64,000 bases of DNA, taken from Pelodera strongyloides. Its lineage: Eukaryota; Nematoda; Chromadorea; Rhabditida; Rhabditidae. The stretch spans positions 20,001 through 84,000 of the forward strand of contig JAANDG010000323.1 of NCBI GenBank assembly GCA_036852015.1, written 5' to 3'. The position numbers were made by a program, and so were the translations under genes. The notes beneath the pieces were generated by a model that saw nothing but the letters and a program-made list of their open reading frames with translations, did not search any database and was not told the origin of the DNA. The stretch's first letter is position 1, and the number at the start of each line of letters is the position of its first letter. Shown one piece after another: positions 36,858 through 48,900 of this stretch.

Positions 36858-39800
36858 CTAATTTTTTAGAGATGCTACATATTCCTGAAGGGCCACAAAT
36901 AGATGTGGACTTAAAAGCTTTAGGAATAAGGGCCTTGTTAAGGGCCATGATTTGGCCACACCGAATGGTAGATGGGCATCCATCCAGTTTGTCAGGTTCT
37001 CCTGGAATAAAATGGGCTTACACTGCACCTCATTAGCATACATTGTACTTACCTAACCTAACTTACACCTTACCGTACTTTACGTAGCATACAGACGTGT
37101 ACGTGTCGTGAGCCCAGCTAGTGCACCTGTGACGCAAATACTGCACACTATACAAAATGTGTGCCACAATAACAGGCGGAGTTTTAAAACTTTGGCGCGG
37201 CACTGGCGCACCGTACGCGCACAGTGGAGGAGTCCAACACCTTTAGTGTTGTTAGATAACTTAATAAATGCACTAACTCTGTTAATTCTTATCTCTGATG
37301 GCCATGCAATTCTGTCCATACGTCCGACAACGTTTTTCTGTTCTACGATCGTTCCATTGTACCTGAAGGATTGTTTTTTTTTTTGGAGGCATGGAAGATG
37401 TATTTTATCTTGGTACAGTAAGGGAAGAGTTTCAATGATTATTAAAGCGAAATACCGGGCGGTTTTTGAAACACATCGAGTACACCAACAATGCTTTAAC
37501 GTGAATACCGGAATACGCGCTTCATGCCGAAGACCGTTTCATGACCAAGTACCGAAAAATTCTAGTTTTCACATTTCAAAAAATCCATCACAACTAACAA
37601 ACTAACTTCTCTTTCCATATATCAATCCAATAGGAGAGAATTTTCTGGTCAGTATACCAATTGGCTGAACCTTTGGCAGTCGATTCTGAACAGAACAGCG
37701 TTAGGTTTAGATAATTACCTTTCCAATACTACACGGGGACTTTTCTGTGTACTCACGAATTTGTATGCTTATAGGAAGCAGCTGAAACGTTCTCACATAA
37801 GATAAGAGCTCACATTAAATAAAATGCAAATCTTAAAGCAACCCCCACCCTCGAAAAAACCGATCCCAAAGAAATCGATTAGTATTGATTCGAGTATCGT
37901 CACATTCTCATACGCATTGCCCATTGTACCTGTAAGTATGTAATTTAACGGCACGGCTCCTTATGCAATTTCGTTGCAGCTAAGGCTAAGGATATATCAT
38001 TAAAACATTGCACACGTCCCAAGAGTTCTCAAAATAAAGTGTTCTAGTTAAATTCTGATAAATAACGTAAGCAGTTTGGCATAGCTGGAATTCGTCGTCT
38101 GAACCTTATTCTTAGTTTATGTGCTTGTGCTTCTGTATGTGAAATAGTTGCACAGAAAGGCACACAAGTTTAAACGCACTGACTCAATACAATACAGTGT
38201 TCAGAATAATCTAGAATTTCAAAAAGCACCTTCCACACCACTTTAAACAAAAAAGAGTACCAAAAATCCTCCTCCAGTCGTCCCTTCGTGCACCAATTGT
38301 ACACATTGGATACATTGGAAATACGCGGTTTTTCACATTCAAATTTCCACAGCAGGCAGAGTTGTAAAGGAATAACTGAAGAATGAAAATAAAGAAAAAT
38401 TACAAATTTTTGTATCCTTTTGAGTTTTGAGTTTAGGACACCGAATGAAACTCAGCTTGCGTAAAACACAAAATGCATGTTATTGTCTAAAGAAATCAAG
38501 ATACCAAGAGCCAAGCTATGCTTGAACGAACGGTTTTCAATGTATAATTGTGGCCTCGGACCTTAGAAGAGGTCTGTATAAGAAAGATAACATCCAACTC
38601 CAAGAAAGAAAAGTGGTTTGGCATACATCGGATCTTGCTTGCCAGTGTTGGTACAGATGAAAGGGAACAAAATCAGCATCTCCGGTTATGAAAATGTCAT
38701 CTGGGAGAAATTCCTCAGAAGTTGCAGGGAACATACGACATGTCTGAAAGAAACTAAATTTCAAGCGGTATGGCACTCGGTTTTAAAACAGGTTCGGCCA
38801 TTCACGGAATGGCACAGAAGTTTCCGTAATGTTACAAAAAACGTGCGGCATCGCTTTTAAATTTACAGGGATGAGTTCAACGTCAAAAATAAGTGAAAAA
38901 TAAATGCAAAAAAACCTTACCTGTGAAATAATATGTGCCGGTATCTTGGTCGGATTGAGAAACCGATAATCTATATTAAATTTCTCAAATAATTTGAACA
39001 CTGGCTGCATTTCTTTGGAGGAATAGTCCTCAGCACGACCGGCAAGGCATACAATTGCTGAAAAAATGAGCAATAAAAGGATAAAGGGTGTCGGGCTGGA
39101 ATTTTCGGGTATTAGGAACAGTAAAATAAAAGATAGAATAAACACAAGAAACGTTAGTTTATGTACTTGTTCGCGTATATTTTTGTCGCCGCCTGTACGC
39201 CAGAACTGCGCGGAAATTTTCTTCGCGAGCGCCCCTGACTCACCAGCGGATGACCGCCATTCATGGGCCATCGACAAGGAGATTTTTCTTAATTTTTTCT
39301 TTATTTTGTTGCCGCAGCTTAATTAGCTACGGATGGCAATGGAGATACACAGTCATCGTATCTCGAGCGCCATCCGACATTAGCTAGCGTATCATACTCA
39401 AGAAACCATCACGAATCCGGTAATAACGTACGCTTAGCTCCAATATTGATCCACGACAACGCCGCAAGAGGTAGAGACAGGAAGTACTGTGTGTGATTTG
39501 TAGAGGACAGAGAAGCAAACACCTAACAAAAATCAATAGTAGACGAAGTTATATATAGAGAAGTTCGTTTAATACATATACATATGTTTAATATAAGAAC
39601 TATAAGAACAGGCAATTTAGTTTAGCTGCAACAAAATGAAAAACCTACACACTACAAACTACAAACTGCGGAAATTTTTTTTTTAATTATTATTTTATTA
39701 AAATACCATCGGTTTTTCTCGTTTCGATATAATTGGTTGTTTCCAAGGTTCATCCTGAGATGGAAGATAACTTTTGTAAACTCGTTCGTCTATTGATATT

Positions 39801-40342
39801 GATCCACTAAACATAGATTATGGGGCTGGGAATATCGCAGTTACGTAAATTACGATTATTAGCATACCACTACGGTATTCGCGGTGAGAATAAAATTACG
39901 GTGGTGATGTAGTAGGTAGTCATAAGTTCTGTTCTATGTCTATTCTTATTGTAATCAGTATTTTGCACTGGTTCAAAGTTCAAGGGAAACAGAATCACAG
40001 TTGTGCAACTTTTAATACATCACGCATTTTTATCTGCTTTAAAGCGAAATACCGTCCGGTTTTTGAAACACATCGAGTATACCTGCATTCTTATGCCCTT
40101 ATGCGGCATATGATTATATGAAAATGAACATAAATTAGAATAAAAAATCGAAGCTAATTTCGAGAACTTAGCATAAATACGTAGAAATTCAGTATGCGTT
40201 TCAAAAACCGGCCGGTATTTCGCTTTAAAACTTATCTAGATATTTCTACAAGTACAAACCTCTCATTGTCCGGTAAGTTGGCATAGAACAGCATAATTAA
40301 AGCTCCGCAAGAAAATCCGAAAATAAATTGCCCTAAACCCAT
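36858..40342 (-). CDS. Putative type II membrane DxD glycosyltransferase-like protein, copy B
   Basis: Complete nine-exon gene of 311 residues, all phases closing: 40342-40256 (ATG), 39522-39432, 39057-38921, 38743-38627, 38375-38261, 37929-37849, 37685-37607, 37362-37278, 37001-36858 (stop TAG). The N terminus GQFIFGFSCGALIMLFYA is a signal-anchor helix after only a few residues, as in Golgi type II transferases. The lumenal part carries PIVCLAG, DDIFITGDADFVPF with a DAD motif, a CC pair, RVFPMYPMCTIGARRDDWRR, NWYTDQKILSYWI and RMDRIAWPSE. It shares exon lengths and phases with copy A (the third exon is 137 nt and the fifth 115 nt in both). The nucleotide-sugar transferase role is inferred from fold-like motifs; substrate unknown. 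Introns carry a MITE at 40039-40228 and a partial MITE at 37443-37475. Confidence 0.78.
40039..40228. mobile_element. MITE, TTAAAGCGAAATACCGGCC family
   Basis: Ends TTAAAGCGAAATACCGTCCG and CCGGCCGGTATTTCGCTTTAA with the usual 'tttgaaacacatcgagtata' and 'gtatgcgtttcaaaaacc'. It lies in intron 1 of glycosyltransferase-like copy B. Confidence 0.85.
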
Positions 40343-42475
40343 CTAAAGAAAATAACTACTTTAAATGATAATATACTAATTACGTATGAAAATTCCTTGA
40401 AAATAATATAAGAAAACAATATGTAAAAGTTATTTTTCGGAGTGAAAATCGGAAGTGCAATCTCCATGTGTACGTAAACGTAGTCAAGCAACGCACATAA
40501 CGTAGTTTTGGGGGTCTTTTTCAGGACAAACCCTTTATTTATTCAGCTTGGAATGTGTCATTTCAATCGTGAAATCACTATTCGCTTAATGGGAACTTTG
40601 TGCTGGTATTGTAAAAATTTTATGAAACATATATTAACGAGCGCATTACCATGTAGTGCATGAACACACCCCAACTTGGATACGGTTCACTGGTTTTTTT
40701 CGTGGGTCTGCCCAGTTGGTGACCAACTCCGACCAATTTTTAGAGAAAACCGTCTACAGATGTTCATCAAATGGTCACGAACCAGTCATCAGATGGTTTT
40801 TTTTCAGTAAAAACCATTTGGTGGCCAACGACGGTTTTTCTATGGTACCGGGTTTTTGGAAATTATATATTTACATGGGAATGCTGTTATTGAAAAATTA
40901 CGTCCATAACCATGCCGCTTCAATACGCTAAACGGGCTCTTCATAATGGGAAGTGCTTACTCTGATAATTAATTTTACAAATGTAAAACTAGGCAGTAAA
41001 GATAAAGATAACGTGCACAGCTTCATTACACACAAAAATTCTATGGGTGGAGTGTTCCCAAACAAGGCAGTTCGTTCAGTCTTAAAGCGGTATGACACGT
41101 GGTTATACTTATGTACAATATGCATATTTCGCCAAATTTGTGTCGTTCCGGCTGAGAAGAGCCCAGGATTCACATGTGTTTCACAATGAACTTGTCCAAT
41201 ATTCGTTGAATGTACGTTTTTTGGGCGATTTTCATTGACTTCCATTCTGTCTCAACGCAGTGTTCGTAAAAAATATTTATTATTGTAATAAAATATCGTC
41301 GAAACTACAAATACAATACACTGCATGATTTGAAACGTGGTAGTAAAGTATTTCAAAAACTATTAAAATGAAACCAAAAAATACAGTGAAAAGAAGAAGA
41401 AGTAAAGGGCGAGGACATACAACGTAATAAACACAAAATCAGGAAGAGGCTCCCGGCAAAGCCTGGCTTTGGGTTAACACTAAAGATATAGACATAGCGA
41501 CAAAGTTACAGAACGATTCATGTCCTAATACCCTTTGCATGTAGCTTAGCCTGCCCTCTACAGTGTGATGAAATCGGTTGTTGCGCTGGAAAAAAGGATA
41601 TACACTCGTCATCACCGGCTGGGTGCAATGACTGCCCTTTCGCGAAAACCGGGCGGAGATTGAGCGAAAGTGCCGCGCAACCTTTTAATCTGTTTCTGCG
41701 TAGAGTTTCACATTTTCGTCAGCTGCGCAGTCCTTTCGCTGGGGAGTACCATGGGAAAACCTGGCGAAGACTGGACGAACTCCTATTTTTTCGCCTTGCG
41801 CTATCAACGTTTGCGTTGTAGACTGTTAGGTCATTTACCCACTCTACAAGCATACTACGTATGTCGCAGGGCAGCTCAGCATTCAAACCATTTCTCACGG
41901 TTAGGGCGAAGTAGTTGCCACGAGCAACTGCTCCTGCTCAGTCGTGCTAAAGATTTGCCTACAGCACATTACTTAGCCTTGTATCACTAATTGTAGTACA
42001 CAAGAGGCACGACAGATGTTCCCACAGTACTTGGGGAAAATTACAATTTTAAATGATATCTCGTCAAGAATGGCGGTCTTCTCCCCAGATATACACCGCC
42101 CATCATACAACATTGATCTCACCATACTAGCTGCTGAAACCTGCTTATGTTCTTGTACGTGGTACATACGGGTGTACGGTAGTTCACACATTGTGACTCT
42201 GCCGTAGTTTTCGGCTTCTGTTTGAGCTTACAACTAGGTTTGGTATGACCTGTACCGAGGCCTTTTGTTTTCTTATGAACTTCCCGTCGTTTATTTCAGA
42301 GAACACTTTTCTTGGGCATTTTCGTAAACTATGCTTCACTAAACGTCAAAAAAGTCTCTGCTCTCCTTGACGCTCGTATTTTCGTGTACATAGCAAAAAG
42401 TAGACAAAGTTCTAATATCCGACAGACTTTATTTATATTATTTCGTACATTACCTGCGAACTAAACTCAATCTCT
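40343..42475. other. Intergenic region upstream of copy B
   Basis: Holds a dispersed-repeat copy at 40665-40855. An open stretch at 41752-41831 starts with ATG and encodes MGKPGEDWTNSYF; it is discussed as a possible first exon but has no phase-matched partner. Otherwise I see nothing coding. Confidence 0.5.
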
Positions 42476-42479
42476 TTCG

Positions 42480-42610
42480 GGATGGGATGAACTTCTAACA
42501 ATTAGATTTTCAATAATTTTAACTTTAAATTGACATTTACTTTTTTTTGTTTTATAACTTACCCGGGTGCGTGATAAGCGGCTTACTCATTGGCAGTTTA
42601 TCCGGCACCC
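42480..42610 (-). repeat. Inverted partial copy of the exon-array unit
   Basis: On the minus strand this reads 'ccgcttatcacgcaccc' then 'gggtaagtta' and 'aaatgtcaatttaaagtta', that is the 3' end of the repeated 54-nt exon, its splice donor and the start of its intron. It lies just upstream of the array in opposite orientation and lacks most of the exon. Confidence 0.75.
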
Positions 42611-42635
42611 CTGTATCTTATAAAAAAATGTAGTG

Positions 42636-42835
42636 TTAAAGGGTCAGGCCCACTTCAGTTAACCATTCTTTTTGAAAACTTCATCTGAGTCTCCATGACT
42701 GCCTTTGGGGTAAATTGTTGGTTACTGCGCGAATTACGCCTGAGAAGAACTTGACCTGTTACAATCGACTATACATGGAGAATCAGATAAAGTCCTCAAA
42801 AATAAGGGTTACCTGAAGTGGGCCTGACCCCTTAA
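42636..42835. mobile_element. TTAA-type MITE (GGGTCAGGCCCA family), full-length 200 bp
   Basis: Ends TTAAAGGGTCAGGCCCACTT and AAGTGGGCCTGACCCCTTAA, arms continuing 'cagttaacc' against 'ggttacctg'. It lies directly upstream of the first exon of the tandem array, whose introns hold half of a related element. Confidence 0.85.
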
Positions 42836-42908
42836 CGTGATTAAAATCCCAACATTGACTTGAAAACAAATGCCACACACTGCCAACTAACCTTAAATTC
42901 CTTTTTAG

Positions 42909-45900
42909 GACGATGCCAAATAGAATGTACGCTCCGGCTTATCCCGCTTATCACGCACACGGGTAAGTTATGAAAATAAATGTCAATTTAAAGTTAAAAT
43001 TATTGAAAATCTAAATTGGTGAATTTTGCGCTTGAAAATCAGAAAAGTATCGTATCCTACTTTATTTAACATGGAGAAACAGATAAAACCATTAAAAATA
43101 GGGGTCATTTGGGCCTGACCCTTTAACGTTAAAGCGAAATGCCAGCTCCTTTGGAAAATTTGCATATGATAAGCAAATCCTATGAATCCTATGCTAATTT
43201 TGCGCGATCGTCCACGGCTATCGCGCAAAATTAGCATAGAATACATAGGATGTGCTTATCATATGCAAATTTTCCAAAGGAGCTGGCATTTCGCTTTAAA
43301 ATGATTGGAAGGTGAATAGTCCCGCGCCGGTAGTCGAATAGTTAGAAGTTAATTGCCATTAGAAACTTATCCTAATCTCGTTTTAGGACGATGCCAAATA
43401 GAATGTACGCTCCGGCTTATCCCGCTTATCACGCACACGGGTAAGTTATGAAAATAAATGTCAATTTAAAGTTAAAATTATTGAAAATCTAAATTGGTGA
43501 ATTTTGCGCTTGAAAATCAGAAAAGTATCGTATCCTACTATATTTAACATGGAGAAACAGATAAAACCATTAAAGATAGGGGTCATTTGGGCCTGACCCT
43601 TTAACGTTAAAATGATTGGAAGGTGAATAGTCCCGCGCCGGTAGTCGAATAGTTAGAAGTTAATTGCCATTAGAAACTTATCCTAATCTCGTTTTAGGAC
43701 GATGCCAAATAGAATGTACGCTCCGGCTTATCCCGCTTATCACGCACACGGGTAAGTTATGAAAATAAATGTCAATTTAAAGTTAAAATTATTGAAAATC
43801 TAAATTGGTGAATTTTGCGCTTGAAAATCAGAAAAGTATCGTATCCTACTATATTTAACATGAGAGAAGAGAAACAGATAAAACCATTAAAGATAGGGGT
43901 CATTTGGGCCTGACCCTTTAACGTTAAAATGATTGGAAGGTGAATAGTCCCGCGCCGGTAGTCGAATAGTTAGAAGTTAATTGCCATTAGAAACTTATCC
44001 TAATCTCGTTTTAGGACGATGCCAAATAGAATGTACGCTCCGGCTTATCCCGCTTATCACGCACACGGGTAAGTTATGAAAATAAATGTCAATTTAAAGT
44101 TAAAATTATTGAAAATCTAAATTTGAAAAAATAGGGGTCAATTGGGCCTGACCCTTTAACGTTAAAGCGAAATGCCAGCTCCTTTGGAAAATTTGCATAT
44201 GATAAGCAAATCCTATGTATCCTATGCTGATTTTGCGCGATCGTCCACGGCTATCGCGCAAAATTAGCATAGGATACATAGGATTTGCTTATCATATGCA
44301 AATTTTCCAAAGGAGCTGGCATTTCGCTTTAAAATGATTGGAAGGTGAATAGTCCCGCGCCGGTAGTCGAATAGTTAGAAGTTAATTGCCATTAGAAACT
44401 TATCCTAATCTCGTTTTAGGACGATGCCAAATAGAATGTACGCTCCGGCTTATCCCGCTTATCACGCACACGGGTAAGTTATGAAAATAAATGTCAATTT
44501 AAAGTTAAAATTATTGAAAATCTAAATTGGTGAATTTTGCGCTTGAAAATCAGAAAAGTATCGTATCCTACTATATTTAACATGGAGAAACAGATAAAAC
44601 CATTAAAGATAGGGGTCATTTGGGCCTGACCCTTTAACGTTAAAATGATTGGAAGGTGAATAGTCCCGCGCCGGTAGTCGAATAGTTAGAAGTTAATTGC
44701 CATTAGAAACTTATCCTAATCTCGTTTTAGGACGATGCCAAATAGAATGTACGCTCCGGCTTATCCCGCTTATCACGCACACGGGTAAGTTATGAAAATA
44801 AATGGCAATTTAAAGTTAAAATGATTGAAAATCTAAATTGGTGAATTTTGCGCTTGAAAATCAGAAAAGTATCGTATCCTACTATATTTAACATGGAGAA
44901 ACAGATAAAACCATTAAAGATAGGGGTCATTTGGGCCTGACCCTTTAACGTTAAAATGATTGGAAGGTGAATAGTCCCGCGCCGGTAGTCGAATAGTTAG
45001 AAGTTAATTGCCATTAGAAACTTATCCTAATCTCATTTTAGGACGATGCCAAATGGAATGTACGCGCCGGCTTATCCCGCTTATCACGCACACGGGTAAG
45101 TTATGAAAATAAATGTCAATTTAAAGTTAAAATTATTGAAAATCTAATTTGTTAATGAAAGGAACGGTCCCATAAAATAAACTTATATTTAGCACGATTT
45201 TATAATTAGTATAAACGGGGATTATTATAATGCCAGCCGTTCGAAGAGAAGGACTGGAGGAATCGACCTTCGGCCGATTGTTACCCTATTTAACAACAGA
45301 ATTTCTACAAAGTTAAACAGACAATTTTCGTATCTCTGTGTAGAGCAGAGGGTTGCCCGTATCAGAAGCTAGCATAGCTCAGCAGGCAGAGCATTGGACT
45401 GTGGATCGAGAGAAAGAGTGCTTGTGGGTTCGAATCCCGCAAGCGGCATTGTATATTCTCTATATTTTCTTTCGATTGCGATCGTATATTTGTGAAAAGG
45501 CTTCGCCCCGTTCACACAAAACGACAATCAAAATGATAAACAAACTCTTCTCCTTTATATAATAAGAAGATATGCACGCTAAATATAAATTTCGGCTAGA
45601 TTTCGGGGTCGAAATTTTTCGGGGTCGACAACAATACCGTTGGCGCAAAACAATTGCACCCTTATTTCCTTACCGGCCGTTCGAAGAGCACTACGGGCTC
45701 TTCTCCGACTGGAGGAATCGGCCTTCGGCCGATTGTTTCCCTATTTAAAAATAGGATTGCTACAATGTAAAAAGTTAACTCTCGTCTCTTTCTCCTCCCA
45801 CATATTCACACGTCTCTGATTGTGGAAACGTATAATAATCAGTTTAGACCTCCACTCGACTAATGCTACCATGCAAATTTGTCATTGTAGTTGCTGTATG

Positions 45901-48900
45901 TAGGGCATGGGATTATCCTCATGATAAGCTAGCATAGCTCAACAGGTAGAGCGTTGGACTTTGAATTGAGAGGTCGTGTGCAGTGGGTTCGAATCCCGCC
46001 AGCGGCAAAGATTTTGTATGCTCTTTCGATCGAAGAATTTTCTTTATGAAGGGATTTCATTGTGCACGTAAAAAACAAAATCATAAACAAAGTCTCTGAC
46101 AAGTCATAAACAAACTCTTCTCCTTTATAGCCCGTATTCTCGGGCTGCACGGAACTTCAAAAATGGGAACATGTTCCGGGAAAATATGCGCGCGGAAATC
46201 TTCCGCTGCGGAACTGGTTCCGCTCTGGATGGGCGCCAGAATACGAATCGAACGGAACATGTTCCATGTAGTTTAAAACTTTCATATTTTGAGTTTATAC
46301 TATAATGTTTTATTGTTTTTATATATAAGTTAACACATATGTTCTTTGTTTAAAGAGTTATAGCAAATTTCTAGCATTTATGTGCTTAATTTTTCATTAA
46401 CGAACTGTAAATTTAACGAAAATTATTCTGTAAAAATAAAAAAGGTGAAAGAAAAACAAATAACAAAAAATTACAAAAGAAATAAAATAAAAATAGAGCA
46501 ACGGAAAATTTCCGTCGTGATTTCCCACCCAAAAACCTCGGGGAAATTTTTGTATGGAAAAAAATTCCGTTTTGCCGAACGGAAATTTGCAGACTACAAA
46601 CTACGCGCTCCGTTTTTTCGAGAATACCACTCTTTTCGCGGAACGGAACGTGTTCCGCGACGGAAAATTTCCGTGCGCCCGAGAATACGGGCTTATATTT
46701 CCTTATGCTTATGAGGTTTGCAAGTATCCCATAAATTCGGTGTGATTCTGTCTACTACCGTATTTCTGCACGAAGCCCGCATATATAATACGAAAAATCA
46801 AAAAATATTACCGCGTGTTCAGGGGGAATATGGCTGTATTATAGACAGATACTCTCCTGAGACACAGAGCCAGTAACCCTCGGGCCACACGGTAAGAATT
46901 AGGGTGCAATTGTTTTGTGCCTACGGTATAGTTATCCGAATATCGAAACCAAAAATTTCAGCGGCATAAAGTCTAGCCGAAATTTAGTGTACATATATAT
47001 AATAATAATCCCACTTATACAAGTTATAAAAACATGCTAAATATGGGTTTATTTTGATGGGCATGTCCCTTTAATAACCATAAAACTTACCCTAAATCTC
47101 GTCTTAGGACGATACCAAATCGGGTTTGCCAGTGCCACATGTGTTGGCCGGCACACAGGTAAACCATATAACCCCAATAACAACAAATCTAAAAAATACT
47201 AATTAAAGGGATCGGTTCACCTTAAATTGTGTCTGTTTTTTTTTGTTTCTTTATTTTCTGTAAGGGATAGTAAAAATTTGGAATAGAAAAAGTGGTGTTC
47301 AATTTCAATACTCACGAAGATATTGGGTGATAAAGTGGTGGATTGATCGGGCCGAAATGCAAAAAGGGCAATTGTCCTACCTTGTTTGTATAGGACAATT
47401 GCCCTTTTTGCATTTCGGCCCGATCAATCCACCACTTTATCACCCAATATCTTCGTGAGTAGTGAAATTGAACACTACTTTTTCTATACCAAATTTTTAT
47501 TATCCCTTATAACTTATAGAAAATAAAGAAACAAAAAAACAGACACAATTTAAGGTGAGCTGATCCCTTTAACCCTGACCTAACCTCTTTTTAGGACGAT
47601 GTGCAATGGGATGCCCGCGTGGGCTCCCGAAAACGAAGAAGAAAGCCCCACGAAGAGTTTCTGGAAAGAGGTGCTGTTCTGAGTACTGAGTGGAGTAAAC
47701 TAAGTAGTACTGTCGTGAGCGATGCAGATGGTCAAATGTTAAATCAGTTGAACAGCAAAGGAAATCGTTTGTAAAATGCATGACTCTAATTCATTGTTAC
47801 GCATTTTGTTGTTGGCGAACCTACATCGGTATCCTTTTTCAGCATGCTGTCATGATGTTGTAAAAGGTAGTTCTTATCGGCTGTCCATACGGTACACTGG
47901 CTGAGTACATTTCGTTGTGGACCAAACATATACATTAAAAAAAAGTTTACATTTTAAAAGGTTGTTTTAGGCAGAGTTGCTGGAAAGACGAATTGAGGAA
48001 CAAGACAGAAGGCTTGAGGTACGCAGTTAATGGGATTTTCTTTGAAGACTAAGCCTAAGCTTAAGCCTGCTACTACGACTAATTGTAAGCGCTAGAAGCG
48101 AATGACTTCAGTTTCTTTCGTATAATGTATTTATTTGAGGCTTTGGGAAGGGCTATAACTAGCTGGCTGCGAAGGAAAGATGAGCTGAACTTGTTTAGCG
48201 AAAGGGAAGCGCCCTGCATCAGGTTTGATTTTACACTGATTATCATTGTCACGACAATGCCACTGGTGAACTGATGGCCAGTTTTTGAAACGTATTTGAA
48301 GCATGTAAATTCTCATATTATCCATGCAAATGAAGATAATTAGTCTAATAATCGAGCAGTGGTCGTGCAGTAATCTATATACACTATAAATTGTTGACTG
48401 TGATCGAAAAATTGGGGTATTGGACGAGCGAGAATCGATCCCAGTGTCTTTGGATTGCCGATCCACTGCGTGAACCACTACGCTACCGCCACCCACCGCC
48501 AAATGTTTCAAGCAGATGCCCGTATGGGCGAGAGGCCTGTATTATTTGCGTGCATTCACTTTGTCACATATAATACACTCTTGGTATTGCGGATCTTAAT
48601 ATGGGATTGTGGTATTTAACCCCCCGGACAGCTGGGCATTTGACTCACGCCTTGGCGAACCTTAACAGGGCTCTCGCCCACACGGGTATGTGATTGAAAC
48701 ATTGGGGGTGGGTGGCGGTAGCGTAGTGGTTAACGCAGTGGGCCGGCAATCCAAAGACGCTGGTTCGACTCCAGCTCCAATACTCCAATTTCCAATACTC
48801 CAATTTTTCGATCACAGTCAAAATATATGAAATTTGGCTCATGTCAGAGCTGCCATAAAGTCCCTTGTATTATTTGCATTCACTTTGGCACATATATACG

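Larger units (their letters stand above)
42909..45149 (+). repeat. Tandem array of about 311-bp exon-intron units (six full, one partial)
   Basis: Unit starts are 42909, 43387, 43698, 44015, 44420, 44731 and 45042. Spacings are 478, 311, 317, 405, 311 and 311. The 478 and 405 units each contain a 171-bp palindrome; the 405 unit has also lost about 77 bases of intron. Each intron ends with the half-MITE segment 'ggggtcatttgggcctgacc' and the block 'gaatagtcccgcgccggtag'. Copies are nearly identical, indicating recent amplification or gene conversion. Confidence 0.92.
45152..47074. mobile_element. Composite region bounded by GGGAC/TTAA-type ends, containing tRNA-like heads
   Basis: Left end 'gaaaggaacggtcccataaa' with 'ataaacttatatttagcacg'; right end 'gctaaatatgggtttatttt' with 'gggcatgtccctttaa', matching 23584-24045 and 49900-50201. 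Inside are two tRNA-like heads, a foldback at 46131-46691 and a block (46829-47000) that recurs at 49976-50145. It lies in the intron between the last array exon and exon 47108-47158. Confidence 0.55.

Noticed and set aside
38261..38375. Alternative frame of this exon reading NVSNVYNW, with a matching NVPNMYC in copy A
   Set aside because: The frame giving RVFPMYPMCTIGA matches copy A better and is the only one closing in phase with both neighbours.
42909..45149. CRISPR-like array
   Set aside because: Units are about 311 bp with near-identical 'spacers', contain splice sites and occur in a eukaryotic context.
45368..46007. Functional tRNA-His and tRNA-Gln genes
   Set aside because: A and B boxes are present but the acceptor strands do not pair and the variable region is too long.
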